64,000 nt of DNA, from NCBI GenBank assembly GCA_003550305.1, contig QKYT01000118.1, forward strand, positions 183,308 to 247,307. The letters are read 5' to 3'. Shown here piece after piece: positions 37,698-48,946 of the stretch. Every line of letters starts with the position of its first letter. Position 1 is the stretch's first letter. A model generated the notes under the pieces. That model worked only from the letters and a program-made list of their open reading frames with translations, ran no database searches and was not told the origin of the DNA. The position numbers were made by a program, and so were the translations under genes. This stretch comes from Glomus cerebriforme. Its lineage: Eukaryota; Glomeromycota; Glomeromycetes; Glomerales; Glomeraceae.

Positions 37698-38815
37698 TCA
37701 TTTTCTTTTAATATTATGAATGTTATCTACCAAATTATTAATTATTCCAATTTGTTCTTGTTCTCTAGATAATTACATTTTTATGTAAATTGCTAATTTT
37801 ATTGAATCTTTTGAAACTTCTAATTTTTGAAGCCTCTGTACAAGTGTCTTATGCCTACTATGATTTGTAATCTTTCATTTGATACAATTAATATTACATA
37901 TTTTGCATATTTTATTCATAAAATTTTTTAATCGATTTTGACCAATATGAATTTTCTTATACTAGCATTTTGTATATAAAACTAATATTAAAAAAAAATA
38001 AATTAAATGTTAGAAATCATTTAATAAATTGAACATTTACTTATCATTTTGTTTATCATATTCTTAAAGATAAAAATTTGTTAAGCTAGTTGAGGATGAT
38101 AAGATAAATATTTCTCATAAACTTCAATTATATCTGGATTATTTGGTAAAATAAGTTTGTTAGCTTTTTCATGATTTTCAATTTCCATTCATTGATTTGT
38201 TTTGAATCAATATATAAATATATTATAACCTCCATTTTCATATTTTTTGAAATCTTTTGCCATTAAATAAAAATGTTCTCCTTCATGTAAATCTAGTAAT
38301 ATTGCATTGTAAAAAAAAATTCTATTAAGTAATAATTATGACATAGATCTATTTATTAAATTATGATTTAAAACTTTTTGGACTTCTTCATTAGACAATC
38401 CATTAGCACCATTTTTTTCACCATATTCCAAATCAGTTAAGTATTTAATTTTTTCTGAATAAACCTACTAAAATTGTTTAAATATCTTATTATCATAAAG
38501 ATTACAATTTAATATAATAGAATTCTGATTTAAATAATGATAAATTGCTAAAATAGCAGCTTTAATTGAAAAAATGAAATATTCATTGCCATTTTTCTGT
38601 TTCATTGCTGCCAAATATTATGCTAATTGAGAATCTAATACTTTTATATCAGATATTTCTTTTAGCTTTTCTTAATAATTTTTATTAGCATGAAATATTT
38701 TTATAGCACATGTCCAATTGTTAGTAAAATATTCTGTATTTTTAACTTTTCCAATTTCACAAAAGAAGTTGACATTTTTTTCCAAATTGTTACTTAAAAC
38801 CTTATTTAGAAAATT
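37698..38815 (-). pseudogene. Decayed DUF3504/Crypton-type tyrosine recombinase relative
   Basis: The minus strand, read through isolated stops and small gaps, gives a recognisable order: TEYFTNNW, NGNEYFIFSIKAAI, SNEEVQKVLNH, NRIFFYNAILLDLHEGEHFYL, KFENGG-like then YNIFIY, EKYLSYHP, and, after a gap of about 150 bp, ITNHSRHKT followed by LQKLEVS. This is the layout of DUF3504 proteins, derived from Crypton tyrosine recombinases; NHSRHKT stands where the family has an HSGRKT box. At least eight in-frame stops make it dead. DUF3504-type genes are abundant in Rhizophagus (memory, unverified). The gap between the two blocks may be an old intron. Confidence 0.6.
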
Positions 38816-40043
38816 ATAAAGATAATTTGTATAAATAAAATTTACTATTATATTTTATATAATACTATAAACTTACTAAAGTTTTCTCATAAATTCTGTT
38901 ATTTTCACGTGATATATTAAAGAGTAATAATAAAGAAAATTTATTTGATGAGAGAAATAATAAAAGAAAATATGAAAAAAAGAAATATGATATGAAGAAA
39001 AAAAAATTTATTGTTAAATAATCTTTAATAAACTTTTATAAAGCATGATCTGTATTAGTCATATGATAATATAGATATTGTATGATAGTATTTTATTGGT
39101 TAACATTACAAAGTGATGTTAATCTATATAAATACAAACCATACAATATCCATTAATTATTGACTTATTTGACAAAAATTTTTATATTTTTATTAAATCC
39201 ATTTTTAAAAATGATCAGTAAAAATGGTAAAACTAATCATTTATATATAAAGTCAAAATAGCATTTTAAATCTTTTTCCAAAGTCTAAGTAAATTTACAG
39301 AGCAGCAAAAATTACATCTATAGTAAAATTTTAAAAGTTTTATATTAAAGAAAAAAATTGCTATATATTTTTTTTTGAAAAAGAGCTGCATCACAAACCC
39401 AGTAGGGATTGACAGATAATTCAAATAATTTTGATTGGCTAATAATTTTTTCATAAAAATCTGATCAGATCACAACGAGTATAATTTTTAAATTTTTTGA
39501 AATGAATGATATATAAAAAAGGCTGGTCTTGAATAAATAACTACATGTAGGATTTTTCAAACTTGAATCAAATCAAATATGAAGCCAATTTGAATTTGTT
39601 AAATCAAATCAGGTTCAAATCAAATTCAAATCAAATATCAAATATTTGTCAAATTGATTAATTAAATTAAAGAATTTTTGAATCAAATCAAATTAAATTC
39701 AAATCAAATCAAAAAAAAGCTGATTTAAATTTGCTGAACAAAATATACCTCCAATTTATCAAAAAAAATGTTAATAGAACATGCTTTAATGATTTTTTTG
39801 TTGATTGATCGTAAATAATAGCTGATATTATTCTTTATATAAAAAAAATAGAATAGTAAAACATTTTTTTTATCAATTTTATAAAAAGCATAATGCTGGG
39901 TATAATCAACTAATGAAAATTTATTACTTCAGATCAAATATTAGTTGATTGCCTCTATTTATTAATCCTGATACTATTAAAAAATTAGTCCATTATTTAC
40001 AAAAAAGACCTTATAGTTCATTATCATTTTTTTTGTTAGATAG
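38816..40043. other. Gene-free stretch between two relics
   Basis: 1.2 kb of AT-rich DNA. It contains the CAAATCAAAT repeat tract listed separately. The minus-strand frame at 39266-39454 has no recognisable content. Confidence 0.5.
39567..39715 (+). repeat. Degenerate CAAATCAAAT tandem tract
   Basis: About 150 bp built from variants of (T)CAAATCAAAT and TTCAAATCAAA, densest at 39600-39720. Simple degenerate satellite; no coding sense. Confidence 0.7.
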
Positions 40044-41180
40044 ATGGATTCTGGATCAGATGATGAAAACATATATAAAGAAATAAAGAATGATACAGAG
40101 AACAATACATATGAGAACAAAAAACTAGTAATTTCTTCAATCAAAATGATGATATTGTTAGAGATGTATAAAAAAGATTTTGATAATATGAATAGAATGC
40201 AAATGTAAATGCTGAAAACTAGTAAGACTATAGAAAAGATAATCTTTGACTTTGATATACAATGTAATCATGAACATTTGGTCCATTCTTGGATAATTAA
40301 TGTAGAAGACCATTAGATTCAAAATTTATTTAATAGTCTCAAATGGAATGAAATTTTAGAAATTCATAATAAATAATTACCAGTTATTCTACAAGATCTG
40401 TTAGAATATTTCAATTTATTCCAGAAAAATAATACTAAAGAATTCAGGCAGACGCTATATACTAAATAAACTTGACAAGAAACAGAAATTCATTTTGATT
40501 TTGAGTAAATATATTTTTCTATTCTAAATCTCATTAAGAAATACAGTATGATACAGATACTTTCAAAAAATTTACATTAGAGATATTAGCCCACTGTTAG
40601 TTAATAATCAATAAATGTCTTTTGAATTTAAAAAATCATTTGATCGCTGCAATTTTAAAAATATCAAGGAAGTATATTGGTCAAAAAGATGACTTAGTAT
40701 TAAAAGAATCATATATTGAATTTGAAGGAAATGAAGCAGATTGCAAGTATAAAGAGAAAAATAATATAAAGTTATTAAAAGAATATGGGTTGAAACTACC
40801 AAAAATATTACAAGATATGCTTATGTTAATATATGAATTATTCGATAATAATAATAAAAAAATTCATAAATTAGAAGTAATTGAATATATGTTTTTTAAA
40901 TTAAAATTTCAGTTGCTTTGTGCAGATCTTCTAGCTGGATATACATATATTAAATAAAATGCACACCAATGGAATGATATATCTAACTTTTATAAAATAC
41001 TTAGATCAATAGCTTTAATTTGGAAAAGATAGACAATAATAATAAAAACAATTAAAATTTTAGAAAGCAATAATGATAACAATGACCCAGAAAACTTACA
41101 GATAGTGAGAATAAAATCACATTTAACATTTACCTATCCAAAATCCTTAAACACATTTCAAAATAAGAAATCTTAAAATA
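40044..41180 (+). pseudogene. Decayed copy of an AM-fungal orphan gene family
   Basis: From the ATG at 40044 one plus-strand frame stays coherent for about 150 codons with isolated stops (TAA, TAG): MDSGSDDENIYKEIKN, MLKTSKTIEKIIFDFDIQCNHEH, LVEY-like LLEYFNLFQKNN. After a shift, 40622-40957 is open and reads KEKNNIKLLKEYGLKLPKIL, KIHKLEVIEYMFFKLKFQLL, followed past a stop by ILRSIALIWKR and TIKILESNN. I connect this, from memory only, with a large uncharacterised Rhizophagus family whose members carry a KLLKEYGLKLPKTLKD-like core. Five or more stops make the copy nonfunctional. Function of the family is unknown to me. Confidence 0.5.
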
Positions 41181-43198
41181 AGAAAGCTAGAATACAATAA
41201 GGATAATGAATAAACCTTACCACTATTTCCTTTCTTAGTTTAGTTTATTTGCTTGGATTTTAGCATGAAAAAAAGAATAATCTACTTGTATTTTATTTTC
41301 TTGCACCTATTATCTATTCTTATATTATATTTAATCATATATCAGTTTAACTAATTGTTCAATATCTTATTAATAAAGATTATTAATGTATCCCTTTAAA
41401 TTTTATACTATAATCATCTATCATATTAAAAATTATGATGCAATATTATCTTTAGTCAATATATAATATTTAAAATCAATCTATTAAATTGGTTAAAATT
41501 CTAATTATTAAATCATAATATCAGTCTAAATTTAACTAAAATTGAAAAATGCAGGTCAAATATAATATTATATTTATACAAAGTAATTAAATATGAAAAA
41601 TAAAACTTCTTAATATCTTCTAAGAGAATATTGAAAAGTTTTTTTAAATACTTTTATTTTTAAGTTGGATTTTAACTAGAAGTTAGTGCATTTTTTTTTT
41701 ATTAAAATAAAGAAAAATGAAAAAGTAAGTAATTTATAATTCAAAATTAATATTTTACTAGATTTTTTATTTAAAGACAAGGATTTATATACATGCATCT
41801 ATATCTAATCCTAATTTTTGAAATTTAATCACAAATTTTTTAGACCATTCATATTAATACTTACATTAAAATCTATCATTACTAATAAAACTTCACATTA
41901 AGTAAAGTTTAAATTAGATAATAACAAGTCCTCAACCTAAGTTGACTCCTTTTTTATAAGATATCAAAGAAAAATATTATGAACATCATTAATATTTCTA
42001 TCAAGGTTTATTTTATATTGGAAACAGCAAAATACCTTAGATCCACTTACTTTTTATGAATATAATCATAGAATTCACAAGTTTTACTTGTATATTCTTC
42101 TGGTACATGTTACAATCTAACATCATGGATACTTACATACCTTATGGATCAAATACTATTGAAAGTAATAATGTATCCATGTACATATGGCTTAACAGTT
42201 TTGGAATTAATACATTGTTATCCATATCAAATCATTCCTTGAGTGCAAAATTCAGATAGTAATACTATACAATAATTTTTATAAAGCCATTTAGCTAGCT
42301 TATAATAATAATCATTCACAAGATAACAGATTCTCTTGTAAATTTATAATATAATATGATGTAATCTATAATTAAAAGTAGTAAATACATTTTAAAAATT
42401 ACAAATAAATATTAAATAAATAATGAATTAATAAATAAATAAACTCTACCTGTAATGTTTTTGCTTATTTCTTTTTCCATAAATTTGATTACACTTGCTT
42501 TAGAGTTTATCATATACATAATATAATCAATAATGTTATTTTTATCTTCCATTCAATAGTAATTCCACTTGAATAATAACTGATTATAAAAGTATATATA
42601 CTTGGATCTAAAGCAATTACTTCTAAACTCTCCTATTAAATTATTAAATATATAAATTAATTTTCTTAGGTTTAATTTTTCATTTTATTATTTTAATAAA
42701 TCAAAATAAATAAAAACGTTTTTTTGTACTTCTGAAAATAAAGGACCTTAGTTTTCAGTCCTTATCTCAAGTGGTTGAGAAATACAAATATAAAATTTAT
42801 CTAACTGATTTACCAGAAGATAACTATCATACTTAAGTTGGTCTTTACTAACTTAATTTTATGAAAAAATGCATATTCTGTTGAGAATTTTTTTTAAAAT
42901 GAAATTTCATATTAAATTTTTTACGATTTGCATCAAAGATTAGAAAATATCCTTTAAACAAATCATTTATAACTTCATTTTGTATATTATAAGATATTTC
43001 TAAAACTATTTAAGGATTGTATTATTTTTAAAGTTTATGGAATTAAAGTATTATATCCTTAAATCCTTTTTTTCAATTAATACTTTCTTTTTTGATTATG
43101 ATAAAATATTAATTGTACGTCCATCATACTGTCTTTATTCATTATCTAAGTTTCATTTGCTCTTTCTGAATAGAAAAAAGACAGATGCATTGTACTTT
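41181..43198. other. Gene-free stretch
   Basis: 2 kb of AT-rich DNA. A 67-codon plus-strand frame at 42056-42259 shows no domain. The segment may hold further relics too decayed to name. Confidence 0.45.
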
Positions 43199-43256
43199 AC
43201 ACAATGGCAAAGTGGGGGTTTAAGGACCGAAGGTCCGTCCCCCACTTCCATTGTGT
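43199..43256 (+). repeat. 58-bp two-stage hairpin element
   Basis: ACACAATGG (43199-43207) pairs with CCATTGTGT (43248-43256); inside it AAGTGGGGG pairs with CCCCCACTT, and GGACC-GAA-GGTCC caps the structure. The result is an almost continuous long stem with a GC-rich core in AT-rich DNA. No clear target-site duplication flanks it. Likely a short MITE or a structured RNA-like repeat. Confidence 0.7.
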
Positions 43257-43463
43257 GTTATGGGACTCTCAAACCTCAGGAACTATATCGATTTTTTTTT
43301 ATTATACAAGAATAAGTTCTAAAAGCTCTAGAATCTTAATTTCTATATTTTATTAGAAAAGCTTCTAGCCAGCTCAGAAGGTTAATTTCTATATCGATTT
43401 TTTTATTATATATTAGAAAAGCTTCTAAGACTTCTAGAATTGTAATTTCTATATTGTTAATAA

Positions 43464-43890
43464 ATCTAACGAAAAATTAAGTCTAACGAAAATAATATAT
43501 CTGGAATTGATTCTACAAGGGCTAGCGCATTAATTAGTATATTTATTAAATAAGTCTAACGAAATAAGTCTAACGGTTCTTATTACCCCATAATTAAGTC
43601 TAACGAAAATTTAAGTCAAACGATTGTCCTAAGTTCCCCATTAATAAGTCTAACGAAAATTGTGAATAAAGAACTGGTTTTGTGCAGGCTAGCTCCGTAA
43701 CTAGCATGTTTTATATAAAAGTCTAACGAAAATAACTCCTGTAAAAATCCAGAAAAATCCGCGGAATTGTCCCAACTTTTCCTTAGTCAAGAACAGGTTC
43801 TGCGCAGGATAGCTTAATAAATAGCATATAAATTTAACGAAAAAATTTGTCTAACTATTCCGCCCTGCCGGGAATTTTATAAGTCTAACA
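43464..43890 (+). repeat. Array of AAGTCTAACGAAAAT repeats
   Basis: About eleven copies of AAGTCTAACGAAA and close variants (for example near 43466, 43480, 43552, 43566, 43596, 43646, 43720, 43828, 43880) spaced irregularly. Between them longer units recur: GAACTGGTTTTGTGCAGGCTAGC near 43670 resembles GAACAGGTTCTGCGCAGGATAGC near 43791 (shown here only as a comparison of the two segments). The array starts right after the 3' end of the 166-residue gene. Confidence 0.7.
43741..43832 (+). repeat. Left arm of a 100-bp inverted repeat pair
   Basis: GTAAAAATCCAGAAAAATCC through CCAACTTTTCCTTAGTCAAG and on to AATAGCATATAAA matches, in inverted orientation and with moderate divergence, 52329-52438. 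It overlaps the end of the AAGTCTAACG array. Confidence 0.7.
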
Positions 43891-43908
43891 AGTATAATCA
43901 ATTAACAA

Positions 43909-44971
43909 TTATTTCTCATAGGTAGTCAATTTACTGACCTCTAGAACATTTTCCAACCATTCACGCCAATCTACAACGTTGATTGGATCCACAACATTTT
44001 GATTATCTCGTTCCGCTGAATTTTTTGATCTGAATGGGTTTTCATCTTCGGGTTCTTCTGGAGCAAATTTGACCTTTTTTAAGAATGCAACCTGAGGATA
44101 TTTTTGCTTTATGTCCGAACGTTTATTGGGCGTCGATGGATCATCGCGCTTTCGTTTCTGATCAATACAACGACAAACATTAATAATAATGAAACTCAAC
44201 GATAACAAATAAGATACTTACTTTTGGATACTGCGAGGAAACTTCATTGTTGTAATCTTTTTGAACCCTGTAACTTGATTTGATAGCCATAAGCGCTGAT
44301 CTCTCCGCGATATACGTATTCCAATCATTTTTGAAGACTCCATCCTGCATAAAATAAATATATTAAAATTCATATTAAGAGATAAACTATATATACTCAC
44401 ATTCTCACCTTCCAACTTTTCTGAATGTTCTGAAACAATAACATTCTATCTTCGGAAATGCCTTCTGATAATGTTAAAAATCGCTGAAATCGCACAGACA
44501 TATGAAGTGACAGAAGTATGTTTCGTTTTGCGATTTAAGTATCTATAAAACTCCAACGGTACTGGGTTAAAGGATAGCAATAACCATTTATATTGGCCTT
44601 TTCTTTATCTTTTAGCTAGGCGAATAAGTATAATAAAGGAAAATGGAAATGATTTAATAAATGATTTTGTGCGAGAGAGCCTTATTAAATATGTTGCATG
44701 TTGCATTCCGAGGAAGGCCGATGCGACCGTAGCCTTACACGATGGGTTATGGTAGTAACTTATTGACTAGACTGCCATCGCGCTTAACCAGCCCCTTGCA
44801 AAACTGTGCGACCGTAGCCTTACGCGATGGGTTATGGTAGCAACTTATTGACTAGACTGCCATCGCGCTTAACAATTCGCAAGCTCGTAAAAAAACGAGT
44901 TCTTACAGGTAGCTTACCTTCGGAAACGCTTTTAAAATCTCTTCGATATCAAGGTCTTGAATTTCCTCCAT
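43909..44971 (-). CDS. Orphan 166-residue protein, apparently intact
   Basis: Four minus-strand exons, 44971-44918, 44483-44409, 44344-44222 and 44157-43909, join in phase 0 at every border with good GT-AG signals and no stop, which is unlikely by chance. The product begins MEEIQDLDIEEILKAF, continues with a helical, charged middle, then a KRKRDDPSTPNKRSD segment (possible nuclear localisation signal), an acidic PEEPEDENPF stretch and ends WREWLENVLEVSKL. No known domain, membrane segment or signal peptide. Intron 1 is 434 nt, long for this genome, and holds two 67-bp repeats with hairpin potential. Base composition is richer in G+C than the flanks, and both sides are repeats or relics. It may be a lineage-specific or mobile gene; a start at a later Met in exon 2 is an alternative. 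Confidence 0.6.
44722..44873 (+). repeat. Two 67-bp direct repeats with internal inverted repeat, in an intron
   Basis: Units 44722-44788 and 44807-44873 differ at only two positions and are separated by 18 bases. Each contains GCGATGG and CCATCGC about 35 bases apart, able to form a hairpin. The whole lies within intron 1 of the orphan gene on the minus strand. Confidence 0.85.
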
Positions 44972-45293
44972 GTTACTTGTTAGGTAATGAGTGAAAAAAA
45001 CTCGAGTTTAAATATTCAGACCATAATTATCACGTGCCATTGAAAGCAATTTTTCTGTGACTAAGGTAGCACACTGGTAGCACAATTTTTTTATTTATAC
45101 AAAATTTATACACATAAAGCACGCACACGTTTAAAAAATTCGAATTGAAATCTTATTTTATTTTTTTAGTAAAGTAATATATGGGAAAGGGCCGGCCAGC
45201 TATGTAAAAAAAAAATGAAACTATTGGAGTAGCAGGTTGTTTCAAGGGAGGAATTTGCCAAGCCCCAACCCATATAATGGCAGTTCCTTCCCA
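44972..45293. other. Spacer between orphan gene and coiled-coil relic
   Basis: Upstream region of the orphan gene. Bases 45181-45290 resemble 57340-57535 (GGGCCGGCC versus AAGGCCGGCTG, TTTCAAGG-GAGG versus TTTCAAGGAAGG, CAACCCATAT versus CTAACCCATAT), that is, the 3' flank of the paralogous relic. Confidence 0.55.
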
Positions 45294-46294
45294 CTACTCC
45301 ATATTATTATCTAAAATGCTAATATTTTCTTTACTATCTAACCATTTGCTAATTAACTTTACTGTACTATATTTTGAATCACTGTACCCATAATAAAAAC
45401 TTTTTATAGTAACCCCTCCAATCTTTTTCCCTGCAAGTTGACGAATTTCACGAGCTACCATTTCACACATATAGTCAACAGAATCACTCCCTCTAAGCAA
45501 ATTAAAAATTTGCTTAAAATGGGCCTCAACATTTTCAAAAAAAGATGAATTAGATGATGAACTTCCAGAATAAAAGCTTGCATGTGAAGACTCTGATTGG
45601 CTTGAAGCTTTGTAATTGTTGGCCACACTGTGTTGATCAGATTCATCAGATTCGTCAGAGACTGACTGAGCTCTTTGAGCAAGAATGCCATCTACATTAT
45701 GTCAAACCATATTGCTTAGAAGAACTTGAATAGTAGCATTGATTATAGTAAACTTTCGTTCGATTTCATCAAGTCTTGTGATTACATTATTGATTATTGA
45801 AAAGATCCTCTGCACCTCCTTAGTGAAGTCATCATCACGTGCCTTGTTTTTTTAGCTTCTGTGTTAAGTTTACTATTAAGTTCAGTATTAATTTTATCAA
45901 ACTTCACATTAACTTCTTTGTTAAGTTAATTATTAAGTTCATTATTGATTCTGCCAAGCTCTGCAGTATAAGTAGAGTTGATTTTAAAAAGACATACAGA
46001 AACTTCATTGGCGATTTTAGTACTAATTTCCATATCAAGGTTTTTGTTCATTTCAATAAGTCTTATTTCCGTAATAATACTTCTATCATGTGAGGAGAGA
46101 TCATCTGCATTTTTAGTATTAATTTCATTCTTAATTTTGGTGATCTTTACATTAATAAACGTTTTAACTTCTGTATTATGTGTGGAGATTTCATCAGAAA
46201 TTTTTTATTTGAGAATCATCCACATAGTAACGATCTCCATAAATATTGCTTAAATAACAAATGAAAAAATAGCAGATAAAGCCAAAAATGGCAT
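45294..46294 (-). pseudogene. Decayed TM/coiled-coil protein family, copy 1
   Basis: The minus strand starts with MPFLALSAIFSFVI (a hydrophobic leader), then after a stop a heptad-like series: KISDEISTHNTEVKTFINV, KNADDLSSHDRSIITEIRL, MNKNLDMEISTKIANEV, KFDKINTELNSKLNTEAKK. A frame slip in an A-run near 45855 and a TGA near 45705 follow. The last 110 codons (45294-45626) are open, ending in a basic KKIGGVTIKSFYYGY segment. The whole is alignable with 57530-58004, so it is a repeated family. No database name known to me; a membrane-anchored coiled-coil protein is inferred. Confidence 0.55.
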
Positions 46295-47351
46295 GCTTCC
46301 CGAAGAGTTGAATAATGTCAAACTAAACATGATATAAATAGAGTGATACGTAGTAATTTTATTAAAAGTTTATTGGTGGATCAAATCTGTTTTTTTTTTA
46401 AATAGTAATGATTGATTTTTTTATATGCAATTTTCTTGTGTAAATGCATTGGAAAAAAGGTTTATTTTATACTGTATGCCTGCTACATGAGAAAATGAGA
46501 ATTAACCTGATTTATTATTGCTTTATTATATGTATTTGTCATAATTACATTTTTTATAATTATATTTTTTTAGCTAAAGCAATAATAATGGCCTGGATCC
46601 TGTCTAATAATAACAAATATCTCTCCCTGAATTGTAATAATAGTACTTAAAAGAAAATCTGAAGAATTACAGTTTTATGATAACCTAATATAATTCTAAT
46701 GGAGCAATGCCATTTCTCAAAATTTTCCATTTATTTTTAAGATCTCTTGCAAAACAGAAGATCACATGTAGTGTATCTTTGTTTGAGTTCACAATCCCTA
46801 TTTCAATTGTAATCACAAAAAATCAGAATATTTGTTCAACATGGATCAAAATCTGTAGATGATAAATCACATATATATCAGTAATTTCAATTCAAAAATG
46901 GATTAATGTATTATTAGCCATACATATAATTTGAATACGCTAACATTAGTAGGATAATAAAAAATTACCGTTTATTTAAGGATCTGTAAATCATAGATTC
47001 TATTACTCTATTTATATTTTTGAATTTCTTTTTAACGACGCCCTGTCTTACGATCTGCAAAATGTAAATCAGAATGTGTTTTTTTATTGATAATTCAGAA
47101 TTGCGTAATGAGTGAGATGAAACATACCAGAACTTTGGAAGAAGTTCATCAGTATAGCAACACAAAAATATTGCTTTTGGCTAAGGTTTATTAATAAATC
47201 CTCTAAAAATGATGATTGCGGATGCCAGTGATGTTTACTGTACATAGTATATTCTGCGGATATACTTACTTTGGCTAAGTCACCACATGATTTAAAAAAA
47301 GAATTCACATAATTCAGTCAATGCGAGTAATTGATTCGTTCAATAATTCTT
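46295..47351. other. Stretch without a supported gene
   Basis: 1 kb. Two overlapping minus-strand frames at 46965-47165 and 47084-47308 (74 and 66 codons) could be pieces of another relic, but I recognise no domain in them. Confidence 0.4.
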
Positions 47352-48946
47352 TTAGGCAGTTACTGGAGAAATAATAGGACTCATCATTGGTAAGCTTTTT
47401 CTTTCGTATCTTTCATTATGATAATAATAACCATTATTGTGTTCATCATATTCATTATATCCACCATAATCATTATATCCATTATCATCTGAATCATCTG
47501 GCATCTCTTCTTCAGAATCATTGTCATAACTACAGTCACGATCATCATCTATTTTAACTTCATTTGTTCCTTTCTTCATTAATGAAAGCATGAGATCATC
47601 AAAATACACATCATCATAGTCAACATTATTTTTTGCTTCAGATGGAGTGATTTGAAGTGTAAATGATGAATTACCTAAAGAATTAGAACCATGTATAATA
47701 GGAATAGGTGCAATTAATTTGCTTATCTCAGCTGAATTTTGGCCAGACCTTCCAGCTGAAATCTCAGTTATGTGACTTGATATTTTTCCACATCAGTATT
47801 ATCATTATCATTATGCTTAAAGAAATTATCTATAATATCTTGAACTTTATCATTAGTCAACTCAGAAATAGAGTTCACACTATATGTCGTAATATACTTA
47901 ATATTATCTATGCCTACTTTTTCAAATAATTTATATATCTTTACAGCTTTCTGAGTTTTCCTTTGTAAGTTTTTATGGAAGATTTCTGGAAGATACAATC
48001 TTGTCTTTTTAGATCATTGCTTTCACAACATGGATAAGTATTCTAACATTTTATCATAGATTATTCCCTTTGCCTTTTTTTTGCCTATTTTGCTTTTTTC
48101 ATTTTATACAATCACACTAACCTAAGTTAAAAATTCCTTTCTATAATAATACCAGTACAAAATCTCTTCCTAATTAGTATGAATTGCATCATATTCAGCA
48201 TCATTCGCTTTATCGAATAATTGTGCTAGAGAAAGCAATGAATCTGTAGATGAATTTTGATTGAAACTCTCAATTGAAATCACATCACAAGAAGTGACTT
48301 TATCACTTGATTGGGCATCTTCCTTAATACTATCAGCTATCAATTGTATGATATTTTCTACATCTTTCTTCCATGATTATTTTGGCATAGGCTTCTGGCT
48401 AAAATTTCAGTCATGGGATTTAATACTTCTAGTATGATCTCTTCAGGATCAGAAGTACCAAATTCTTGATCTTAGTTAAGAGATGCCTACTCTACTTTTT
48501 TAAGTTTCTTCTTCTTATTGTATCATCTAATATCTTCACCAACGCTTTTCTTATCTGCCTCATCCAAGAAATTATCCATCTTTTTCTCCTGTGATGATTT
48601 TTCATGATGGTTTATATCTAAATTGAAGTTAGATGAGTTATTGTTAGAGGTATTATTTCTCTTTGAATCATTTAGTATCTGCTTCTGTTTCACTTTTGTA
48701 ATTTTATCTCTAAACTCAGTTGATTCTGACTTTGAGTTTGACATTCTCAGTATTATGCTTTATTCTCTCTTTCTCAGTTATTCTTAGAACCTCAATAATC
48801 ATGCGCTTAAGTTTAGCTCTCTCAGCATCAAACTCTAAAATCTTTCTTTTAAAATCGAGGATCATAGTATTCTCCTTCCTAAGTTTTGCATTCTCAGTTT
48901 TAAGTTCAATGATACGCTGTTTCAATGATTCAAGCTCAGATGACAT
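47352..48946 (-). pseudogene. Decayed coiled-coil protein of an AM-fungal multicopy family
   Basis: Reading the minus strand from the ATG at 48946: MSSELESLKQRIIELKTENA, a leucine-zipper-like coiled coil to about 48720, a frame slip, then NTSNNNSSNFNLDINHHEKS and MDNFLDEADKKSVGEDIR. After stops come IFHKNLQRKTQKAVKIYKLF, FEKVGIDNIKYITTYS and SISELTNDKVQDIIDNF. It ends with an acidic Asp/Tyr/Asn-rich part and the conserved-looking MMSPIISPVTA terminus at 47352. I recall very similar architecture in numerous Rhizophagus hypothetical proteins (memory, unverified). About a dozen stops plus one frameshift make it nonfunctional. Confidence 0.6.

Noticed and set aside
43464..43890. CRISPR array
   Set aside because: Repeats are short, irregularly spaced and variable, without unique spacers, and the genome is eukaryotic.
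45839..46253. Two plus-strand frames
   Set aside because: They lie opposite the coiled-coil relic, whose heptad pattern on the minus strand is the better explanation.
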